Below are positions 33,098 through 40,600 of a DNA stretch of 52,371 nucleotides, in pieces. The stretch is from Oscillospiraceae bacterium (GTDB lineage: Bacteria; Bacillota; Clostridia; Oscillospirales; Ruminococcaceae). The notes beneath the pieces were generated by a model. It saw nothing but the letters and a program-made list of their open reading frames with translations. It made no database searches and was not told where the DNA came from. The position numbers were made by a program, and so were the translations under genes. Positions within the stretch are counted from its first letter, which is position 1; every line of letters begins with the position of its first letter. The stretch lies in the NCBI GenBank assembly GCA_022791945.1, contig JAAVZY010000033.1, forward strand, positions 1-52,371, written 5' to 3'.

Positions 33098-33126
33098 ATT
33101 ATAGCGCAGCCGGGATGGAAGCGCAA
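33098..33126 (-). promoter_or_regulatory. addA promoter
   Basis: Minus strand TATAAT (33098-33103), 17-nt spacer, weak -35 TTGCGC (33121-33126). Shows that addA is now transcribed on its own. Confidence 0.55.
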
Positions 33127-33233
33127 GGGCGCTGTCCGCCGCAGAAGCCGCGAAAGCGGCCTGGCAGAGTCACTTCATAGGTAGCGCGCCCGGCAGGTGG
33201 AACGACTCAATCTGATTGGCTGCGTTCACCTGT

Positions 33234-33443
33234 TTAACGAAATGCATATTCCATGATGTGTTCCCCTTTGCTGTCGTATTTCCCGTTAAATTGGAAACCA
33301 ATCTGCTGATAAAGCTTGATTGCATGAGGATTATTTTCATAATCATAAATGCCAACAGGCCGCCATAGCTCTGATTCATCGGCTTCCCGCAAGCACTCGC
33401 TTACGCTCTCAATAAAACCCGTCTGTTCCGAAAAGGCAGTCAT
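33234..33443 (-). pseudogene. GNAT acetyltransferase with large internal deletion
   Basis: The 69-codon frame joins an N-terminal GNAT segment (EQTGFIESVSECLREADESE then LWRPVGIYD) directly to a C-terminal one (YENNPHAIKLYQQIGFQFNG then KYDSKGEHIMEYAF). In intact spermidine-type GNAT proteins these parts are separated by roughly 60-90 residues that include the acetyl-CoA motif RxxGxG/A, which is missing here. The usual first 20-25 residues are also absent. The product cannot be catalytic. Confidence 0.7.
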
Positions 33444-33818
33444 GCCTCCATTTCCTTGCGGTTTTCGTGGCTTACCGACTTAAAATGCAGTTGTTTTTAC
33501 GCATGCTTTTTTCTTCCCTGCTGCTGGTTGGAGCTTTTAGCATGTTTTGGGTCTGCTGTCCAGGCCGGCGGCTTCGTCAACGTGCAGGAAATCTGCCAGA
33601 GGGGCGTCTCCGGGATGCTGAAAAATCGTCCTTATCAATTGCGGATGTATCAATTGATGCGATGAAGATATTGATCTGTGGGGACGGAGCGATGCGCCAG
33701 GACGGAAGAATGGCTCTGTTTTGGCCCGGAGATCAACAGCGAACAGGTTCTTACTTAGCGGAACTTCTGATGAAAACGGAGTACAGTCAATATTTGCAGA
33801 CAAACTTTCAAAAAACAC
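33444..33818. other. gene-free stretch
   Basis: Open frames exist on both strands (for example a plus-strand one from 33467), but none has a ribosome binding site with a recognisable family. One includes the tRNA. I see no convincing gene; it may be decayed chromosome at the ICE junction. Confidence 0.4.
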
Positions 33819-33847
33819 TTGCAATCCAAGTCGGAGTATGCTATATT
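33819..33847 (+). promoter_or_regulatory. tRNA-Val promoter
   Basis: TTGCAA (33819-33824), 17-nt spacer, TATATT (33842-33847), ending 9 bp before the tRNA 5' end. Confidence 0.75.
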
Positions 33848-33856
33848 TATAGGCAC

Positions 33857-33933
33857 GGAAGCATAGCTCAGCTGGTTAGAGCGCTGCGTTCACATCGCAG
33901 AGGTCGAGGGTTCGAGTCCCCCTGCTTCTACCA
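33857..33933 (+). tRNA. tRNA-Val (anticodon CAC)
   Basis: Cloverleaf read by eye: acceptor GGAAGCA/TGCTTCT (7 bp with a G:U), D arm GCTC-AGCTGGTTA-GAGC, anticodon stem CTGCG/CGCAG with loop TTCACAT giving anticodon CAC for codon GUG, variable AGGTC, T arm GAGGG-TTCGAGT-CCCCC (one A:C mismatch), discriminator A and encoded CCA (33931-33933). It lies at the border between chromosome and conjugative element, a common attachment position. Confidence 0.92.
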
Positions 33934-33951
33934 TCCTTGGTTGACGAAAAA

Positions 33952-33981
33952 GATGTCATGCGGCTAAAGCCGCATGACATC
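33952..33981. other. perfect 14-bp hairpin downstream of the tRNA
   Basis: GATGTCATGCGGCT-AA-AGCCGCATGACATC. No immediate T-run (GGCATTTG follows), though GGTTTTT occurs about 15 nt on. It could be the tRNA terminator or part of an element end. Confidence 0.5.
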
Positions 33982-34125
33982 GGCATTTGTAGGGGTTTTT
34001 CGGAGCAAAAAAAGAACGTGCATTAGGGGGATGTCCAAAGGGGAAAAATCCAGACTGGTGCGACCCGAACCCGCGGAGCGGCATATTGAGCAGAGAAAAG
34101 TGAAAAAATACCATTCACTCATAGG

Positions 34126-34155
34126 AGCCGGGATCTTTATAGATCCCGGCTTTTT
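34126..34155 (+). terminator. rho-independent terminator at the left of the ICE
   Basis: AGCCGGGATCT-TTAT-AGATCCCGGCT followed by TTTTG. The 33982-34125 stretch before it holds a short frame (from 34031, MSKGEKSRLVRPEP...) that I cannot assign. Confidence 0.85.
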
Positions 34156-34187
34156 GCATTTCAGGAAAAGAGGAAGGAGACGGAAGT

Positions 34188-34877
34188 TTGAAACAGCCAG
34201 AAATGGAAAACAGATTCTATCGGGAGCTGTCCCGACGCTTGGCCGAGGAGGGGATTCCCACCGGCCAGCCGGGGGAGAGAGGACTGCCGGTACTGCTTCA
34301 CAGCAGACCGGCAGTTTTTATTTCGGCCTCGGGACTGGCGTACATGCCGGGGGAGGGAGGTGAGGAGGAAAGGGAACTGTATCATAAAGCCGCCCAGATG
34401 TCGGAGGAGGTGCTGGAATATACGCAGGCAGTGGAGCAGGCTTCGGTGCTGGAGGCGGATACGCTGGATACAGAGTATCGTCTGCTGGCGGAATACGGAG
34501 GCGTGGTACTGGCGGGAAAGGAGATGGAGAGGGGATATGGCTATCAGTTTGTGACCTGGAGCCGGGACCAGGACGGGAGGGGGCTTTCACATGGGCACTA
34601 CTACCTGAACGGGTACAAGCAGGCCAAGGAGGACTTCGCGGTGCGCGCGGGACTCGTTCCAAAAGAGCTGCTGGTTTCCAGGAGGCCGCCGGAAACGCCG
34701 GATCCGGTTCGCAGCAGAGATCCGGAAGAATACGGAAAAGAGGCTCTCAGGGAATTAGGTGCGGATCAGGAACTGCTGGATACTCTGGAGGGCTTCACCG
34801 ACTTTGCGTCCCTGGGTCGCCTGTGCATGGAGCAGGACGGCATCCACAGCGAAGCGCCGGAAATGGAGATGCTATGA
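34188..34877 (+). CDS. conserved hypothetical protein of the conjugative element
   Basis: 229 residues, soluble and acidic, with AGGAAGGAGACGG before the start (the frame opens just after GGAAGTTTG). Segments such as MENRFYRELSRRLAEEGIPT, ELYHKAAQMSEEVLEYTQAV, LLAEYGGVVLAGKEMERGYG then YQFVTWSRDQDGRGLSHGHY look conserved, and I recall similar sequence in large clostridial conjugative elements, but I cannot name a family or function. It is first in the rightward ICE gene series and is followed after 55 bp by the signal-peptide protein. Confidence 0.6.
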   Translation: MKQPEMENRFYRELSRRLAEEGIPTGQPGERGLPVLLHSRPAVFISASGLAYMPGEGGEEERELYHKAAQMSEEVLEYTQAVEQASVLEADTLDTEYRLLAEYGGVVLAGKEMERGYGYQFVTWSRDQDGRGLSHGHYYLNGYKQAKEDFAVRAGLVPKELLVSRRPPETPDPVRSRDPEEYGKEALRELGADQELLDTLEGFTDFASLGRLCMEQDGIHSEAPEMEML

Positions 34878-34932
34878 TCCAAACAATGGGCAATCAGCAA
34901 AACGCCTGAAAATGTGGAAGGAGTGTACGGAG

Positions 34933-36036
34933 ATGAAAATGAGAAAAGGAGCGGCAAGGCTCTGCCTGTCGCTGATGGCGGCAGGGCTTCTGCTGACCGT
35001 CCCGGTGGCGGCGGAGGAGCCGGAGCCTCTGCCGGAGTTCGGGGCGCTGGCTCAGGAGGAACCGGCGCTGGAGGACATTCAGTATACCAGCCTGGGCGGG
35101 ACGCCCTGCATCGTGGAGGTATATACCGTTCCGCCGGAGTATCCCAGCGGGGAACTGGGGAAGGGGAGCTTTCAGAAGGAGGGACGGGACTACGTCCGGG
35201 AGGCAGTCCTGAAGGTGAAGGAAAACTATGTTACCGAGAGCAGGCTGGCCAGCCAGACGGTGACGGTCTCCCATGAGGGACGGGAGGGGGCCGCCGCCCG
35301 GTTTGTTCCCTTCCTGGACTATGAGAACGGCGGCTACCAGGGCCAGCTGATCCTGGACGCATCGACCATTTTCACAGAGGCGGCGGGAACGCAGAGCGAT
35401 TCCTATCCCCTGTCCGAAACCAGGGAGTTCACCGGCCTCCAGCGGAACGATACCTACTATATCCCCAAATCAGTGGTCAAGAACGGGGTGACTCTGGCTC
35501 TCTCAGACGTGGACTGGACGGCTATGGGAGACGGGACCTGCCGGGCGCAGGCCCGGTACGCGGGAACAGGATACGGGAGCAGAACCACCGGCTATGTCTC
35601 CACCGGAACCTATGTGGGGACTGTGGAGCGGAAAACCCTGGAGAGCGTCACCTACAAGGTGATCTACGCGGGGAAGCCGCTCCCGGTGGTCAAGCCCAGC
35701 TTGTGGCCCTGGATCCTGAGCGGACTGGGAGTGCTGGCGCTGGCGGGAGGGGTGGCACTGTTTCTCCGCCTCAAGCCCAACGGCAAGCTCTGCGCGGTTG
35801 AGGGCGGAACCAGGCTGCGAACGGTCCGGAGGCGGATCTCCCGGATTCAGCCCTGTGTGGACGCGTCCGCGCCGGAATACAGCGGCTGCGGGGAGCTGCT
35901 GTTTTATCCCTACCCCAGCACGATGAAATGGCTGGCGGGGAGAAAGGTGACGGTCAAATTCCTGGACGGACATATCGAGAGCTGTCCCATGGAGACAGAC
36001 ACCCTGCTCATCGGGCTTCAGGAGGGGAGCAAATGA
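34933..36036 (+). CDS. secreted, membrane-anchored ICE protein
   Basis: 367 residues from ATG 34933 (GGAAGGAG then GG upstream). Signal peptide MKMRKGAARLCLSLMAAGLL to PVAAEEPEP, an extracytoplasmic domain with several beta-type segments (YTSLGGTPCIVEVYTVPPEY; YVTESRLASQTVTVSHEGRE), then one transmembrane helix in SLWPWILSGLGVLALAGGVA (about residues 256-276) and a basic cytoplasmic tail of about 90 residues (LRLKPNGKLCAVEGGTRLRT). It overlaps the sortase gene by 4 bp (ATGA), so a role with the sortase in surface assembly or conjugation is likely. Family not recognised. Confidence 0.65.
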   Translation: MKMRKGAARLCLSLMAAGLLLTVPVAAEEPEPLPEFGALAQEEPALEDIQYTSLGGTPCIVEVYTVPPEYPSGELGKGSFQKEGRDYVREAVLKVKENYVTESRLASQTVTVSHEGREGAAARFVPFLDYENGGYQGQLILDASTIFTEAAGTQSDSYPLSETREFTGLQRNDTYYIPKSVVKNGVTLALSDVDWTAMGDGTCRAQARYAGTGYGSRTTGYVSTGTYVGTVERKTLESVTYKVIYAGKPLPVVKPSLWPWILSGLGVLALAGGVALFLRLKPNGKLCAVEGGTRLRTVRRRISRIQPCVDASAPEYSGCGELLFYPYPSTMKWLAGRKVTVKFLDGHIESCPMETDTLLIGLQEGSK

Positions 36037-36767
36037 AACGGAGAGTCATCCTTCCGCTTCTGGCCATGCTGACGCTGGCCGGATGCGGACAAACAGCATC
36101 GCCGCTGAGTGCGCTGAATACGCCGAAATATGCGCTTTCCCCGGCTCCACAGCTTGATTTTTCCGCGGTCAGGGAGGAAGAAATCCATACCTCGGAGGAG
36201 GGAATCATCCGGATTGAATCCAAGGGAGGATATACGTCCGAACAGCCGCAGGTTCCTGATCAGGCAAACGCGGATGCGGCCAGCCTCCCGAAGGAACCGC
36301 CGACCCCGGAAACGATCTGGGAGGAGGATGCGATCGTGAGCTACAACAGCTACACCCTGCCGGAAAAGATCATGCTGGAGGAGGACTGCCTGGGGGTGCT
36401 GACCATCCCGGCCATCGGGCTGGAGATGAGCATCTACGAGGCCGAGGACGAAATGGAAGCCATGCTCAAAGGAGGGGCGCACTACAAGGACACATCCGCC
36501 TGGGACGGCAATGTGGGCATCTCCTCCCACAACAGCGGCGTCCCGGAGGCAGTCTCCTTCGGCAGGCTGCACGAGCTGAATTTGGGGGATATCATCACCT
36601 ACCGGACTGCATTGGGGGAGCGGCGATACAAGGTAGAAACTATCCTTGAGATCGATGATGGAGACTGGAATTGGCTTGGCCGGACGGCGGACAACCGGAT
36701 GACACTAACGACCTGCATTACCGGAAAACCGGACAAGCGGCTCATGGTGCAGGCGATTCAAAGTTAG
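36033..36767 (+). CDS. sortase with lipoprotein signal peptide
   Basis: 244 residues. Lipobox signal MKRRVILPLLAMLTLAGCGQ with the lipidated Cys18, a linker of about 90 residues, then a sortase fold: IPAIGLEMSIYEAEDEMEAM, His166 in GISSHNSGVPEAVSFGRLHE, Cys228 in MTLTTCITG, and Arg236 in KPDKRLMVQ. The transpeptidase triad is therefore intact. Most sortases are held by an N-terminal transmembrane helix; a lipid anchor is unusual. It presumably anchors ICE surface proteins such as the SpaA adhesin nearby. The class (B- or D-like, from TLTTC) cannot be fixed by eye. Confidence 0.88.
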   Translation: MKRRVILPLLAMLTLAGCGQTASPLSALNTPKYALSPAPQLDFSAVREEEIHTSEEGIIRIESKGGYTSEQPQVPDQANADAASLPKEPPTPETIWEEDAIVSYNSYTLPEKIMLEEDCLGVLTIPAIGLEMSIYEAEDEMEAMLKGGAHYKDTSAWDGNVGISSHNSGVPEAVSFGRLHELNLGDIITYRTALGERRYKVETILEIDDGDWNWLGRTADNRMTLTTCITGKPDKRLMVQAIQS

Positions 36768-36775
36768 CGGCAGCC

Positions 36776-36803
36776 TTGCCAATCCCTCCGGATGTGCTAC
36801 AAT
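36776..36803 (+). promoter_or_regulatory. promoter of the Ser-rich lipoprotein
   Basis: TTGCCA (36776-36781), 16-nt spacer, extended -10 TGC-TACAAT (36795-36803). Confidence 0.6.
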
Positions 36804-36833
36804 ATAGATAATAACACAACGGAGGGATTGACC

Positions 36834-37553
36834 ATGAAAAAAGGAATCTGCCTGTTTGCCGCACTGCTGATGCTGTCGGGATGCTCCGCTCCGGAAGCTC
36901 CGGTGGAATCACAGCCGGAAAGTATCGCGGCTGTATCGTCTCAGGAATCGTCCAGCCAAACTGCATCCAGCGTACCGGAGGTATCTTCGGGAACAGCAGT
37001 CTCTTCGGAAGAGGAGGAGGTATCTTCGGAGGCTGTATCCTCTGCCCCGGCCTCTTCGGAGGCCGTATTCCTGGAGGTTCTGCCCCCGGTGGAATCGGAG
37101 GAGATCCCAGAGTTAGCCTGTCCTCTGGCAGGCAGTCAGGCGGAAGCGCCTGACTCCTCTCAAACGCAGCCTTCGGCAAGCTCGGAAGCGGTATCCTCCG
37201 CGCCGCCCACATCCTCCACAGTCAGCGAATATGTGGTGCCGGAGGATGAACGCCCCATGACGGATGCGGAAGTGGACGCCCTCATCGCAGAAGCCATCGC
37301 CTATGCAGAGAGCAAAGGAATGACATGGAAAGAGGAATATTCACTTTCGAATGATATTCAAGGATACAATCCGCCTGGAAATTCCGAATCAGGATACCGC
37401 GCCTGCAAAGAAATGGTATTCTATAACATTGATGATCTATACAACTTAAACCTAAACAGTAATTTTCATAAGGAGGGTTCATTTGCCTTTTACAAAATTG
37501 AAAAAGGGAAAATCGATCCTTTTGAAGGATGGTTCATTTATGTGCTCTATTGA
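36834..37553 (+). CDS. Ser/Glu-rich lipoprotein of the conjugative element
   Basis: 239 residues from ATG 36834 (GGAGGG upstream). Lipobox signal MKKGICLFAALLMLSGCSAP, a low-complexity linker of about 110 residues rich in Ser, Glu, Ala and Val (SSQESSSQTASSVPEVSS and similar), and a compact C-terminal domain of about 100 residues (MTDAEVDALIAEAIAYAESK to PFEGWFIYVLY). The linker suggests a domain held away from the membrane. Family not recognised. The last third is more AT-rich than its neighbours. Confidence 0.65.
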   Translation: MKKGICLFAALLMLSGCSAPEAPVESQPESIAAVSSQESSSQTASSVPEVSSGTAVSSEEEEVSSEAVSSAPASSEAVFLEVLPPVESEEIPELACPLAGSQAEAPDSSQTQPSASSEAVSSAPPTSSTVSEYVVPEDERPMTDAEVDALIAEAIAYAESKGMTWKEEYSLSNDIQGYNPPGNSESGYRACKEMVFYNIDDLYNLNLNSNFHKEGSFAFYKIEKGKIDPFEGWFIYVLY

Positions 37554-37579
37554 ACCGAGTTACAACTGAATAACGCCCC

Positions 37580-37618
37580 GCCGCCTATGAGTAGCTCTAT
37601 TCTCATAGGCGGCTTTTT
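37580..37618 (+). terminator. rho-independent terminator
   Basis: GCCGCCTATGAG-loop-CTCATAGGCGGC followed by TTTTT, between the lipoprotein and the adhesin genes. Confidence 0.85.
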
Positions 37619-37635
37619 ATGAAACGGAGTAAAAT

Positions 37636-40600
37636 ATGTATCAACATTCAAAGCTAAAACACATCCATAACAGGCTGCAAAACCGATTTCGTTCGCTTGT
37701 ATCGGCTTTTCTGGCAGTTCTGCTCACAATAGCTGCGCCCTTTTCCACGGCGGCAGAATCTTTCCAATGGAATCCGTCCAATAATTTCTCGTCTGAGGAA
37801 TCCCTGGATTACACGGTCGAAGAAGATACCGTACCGGCGATCGATGGTTCTGGCGGAAACACCTATCCCTTTTACGGAGTACAGCTAACCGATGAGGCCG
37901 GAAATCCCCTCCCTATGCCGCGTACCTTCCCAGCCATCATTGAGGGCCCTATGTGGAACAATCCTCTGGGAAAGTGCTCCTATTTCTTTGTGACCTTTAA
38001 TGGCAAAATCGCCTATTGCATTGAGCCTTTTGTATTCAGCACTTCCTCCGGTGTGAACTACGAACAGAGAAAAAATTTCGATAAGTTAAGCGTCCCTCAA
38101 AAGCTCGCGGTATCCTATATCCTCAAATTTGGAAGTCCCAGCGGAAATGACAGCAACAATAACTGGCACGCTGCAACGCAATGCCTCATTTGGGAAGTGA
38201 CCTCTGGACAGCGGCAACCGGATATGAGCGGTTCTCCCGGCAGTTATTACAATGCCTTAGTGCAAACATTTCCTGGCATGACTGCAAAGTACAATCAAAT
38301 GATTGAACAGGTTAAATCATGGAGGCAAGTTCCAAGTTTTACAAATCAAACAGAACAGGATGCCCCCACCTACAAACTGGAGGGGAGCGGGCCCTACACC
38401 GTCACCTTGACCAATACCAACAGTGCCTGCAATTTATCCTCATTCGGCTTCCAGGCATCCGGCGTCACCTGTACGGTCAACGGAAACGACCTGGTTATCA
38501 CCTCTCCCACAGAGATTACCGGTGAAATCACCGTCAAAGGTGACCGTACCGACGTTACCGACAGCTCGGATAACTACATTTTCTGGTGCGATCCCGCAGG
38601 CCGCGATCAGACCCGGATGAGCCCCGGCCCGGACCCTGTTCCCTGCTACTTCAAGCTGGGGGCGGAGGCCAGTACACCGCCCGATACGCCGGATCTGCCC
38701 GACACGCCCACAGGGAACTATCAGATCACCATCAGCAAGCTGGAAACCGGCACGGATCTGCCCCTATCCGGAGCCCAGTTTGAGGTCCGCTTCCTGGGAG
38801 GCCCTGGGGATATCATTATCCCTCCCGCTAATCCGGAGGATCCCCCTGTGATCGAGCCGGAGCATCAGTTTACCGCAACCGCCACTACCAATGCCAGCGG
38901 AAAAATTACTCTGTCTGTCCCCTATAAAGGCGTGTACAAAATCACCGAGCTGATTCCTCCCGCAAATCACAAGCTGGCGGAGCAGACCGTCCAGACCGTC
39001 ACCGTCAATGATGGCAGCCCCTCCGCCCGGATCAGCTACCACAACGAGCCCTACACCGGCATCACCATCCAGAAGATCGACGCCCAGACGAAAGCCCCTC
39101 TTTCCGGAGCTACCTTCCAACTGGAGCAGATCGACGGCAATATTGTCAAAACCGGCATCACCGGCCCGAGCGGCAAGCTGACCTTCTCGGACATTCCCGC
39201 CGCAAGCTATCGGGTGACTGAGATCGCTCCGCCGCCCAATTACCATCTTTCCAGGACGCCCTCTCAGTCGGTGGAGCTCAAACCCGACCAGATGGCGTCC
39301 CTCGTATTCGAGAACGAGCCCTATTCCGGCCTGCGGATCCGCAAGGTGGACGCGGAAACGGGCGAGGGCCTCTCCGGCGCTCTGTTCAGCATCCATGTGA
39401 AGGATGGAGAGCTGGTGGGCGAGGCGCTCACCGATGTAAACGGCCTCATCATCAAGAACAATCTTCCCGAGGGCTGGTACACCGTCACAGAAAAGCAGCC
39501 TCCGGAGGGGTACCTGCTGGACACTCCCATCCGGGATGTGTACGTCCGCCCGGAGGAGGATGTGGAGGTGGTGTTCCGGGACTTCAAACGCCCGGAGCTG
39601 CTGCTGAAGAAAGAGGATGCCAAGACTGGCGCTCCTCTGCCCGGAGCAGTATTCCGGGTAGCGCGGCGTGACAGCGCCGAGTACACCGAGGTCACTACCG
39701 GCCCGGACGGCACCGTCCTGCTCACCGGCCTGGACGCGGACTGGTATGTGGTGACTGAAATCAAGGCCCCGGAGGGGTACATCGTGGACAGTACGCCCCA
39801 CGACATCCAGCTTCTGCCTGGAAAGACCTCCCGTATTGTCATTGACAACAACGCGAAACCCAGCCTGAGAATCCGCAAAATCGACAGCCTTACCAAGCAG
39901 CCTTTGGCTCACGCAGCATTCCAAATTCAGGAGAAAAACGGCAAGATCCTGGGCGCCTACTGGACGAACGACGACGGTATCATCTTCCTGGAGGACATCA
40001 AGCCCGCCCTGTATGTGCTCACCGAAACCACCGCTCCCGCAGGGTATCTGCCGCTGGCGGAGCCCATTGAGGCGCTGGTGGAGCCCAATCAGGTCACCAC
40101 CGTCACTCTGGAGAACACGCCGAAGCTCCCCCTGCTCATCCACAAGCTGGATGCGGAAACCGGGGAGGCTCTGGCGGGCGCGGTATTCGTTGTCACCAAA
40201 GCCAACGGCGAAGCGGTCGGCGAGTATCTCACAGGTCGGAACGGCTACGCGGTTGTGCCCGAGCTGGAGCCCGGATTCTACACCATAAAGGAGGTCAAGG
40301 CTCCGGATGGCTATGTGATGTCCGGCAGTCCGCAGACTGTGGAGATCCGGGAGGGGAAGCCCGCCCAGGTGGAGTTTGTGAACACCCGGAAGGAATCCCT
40401 GCAAATTCTCAAGGTGGACGCGGAGACGGGGGATCCCCTCCCCGGAGCGGTATTCACCATCACCAAGACCTCCGGCGAGCCTGTTGGTGATCGCTACACC
40501 ACCGACCGGAACGGATCCATCCTAATCTCGGAGTTGGAGCCTGGCGCATACATCATATCGGAGGTGCAGGCTCCGGAAGGGTACATCCTCTCCGCCGCGC

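Noticed and set aside
33467..33967. 166-codon open frame running through the tRNA gene
   Set aside because: It reads into the tRNA-Val and has no family or ribosome binding site.
38764..40404. 546-codon minus-strand open frame opposite the adhesin
   Set aside because: The repetitive composition mirrors the SpaA repeats on the other strand; no start signal.
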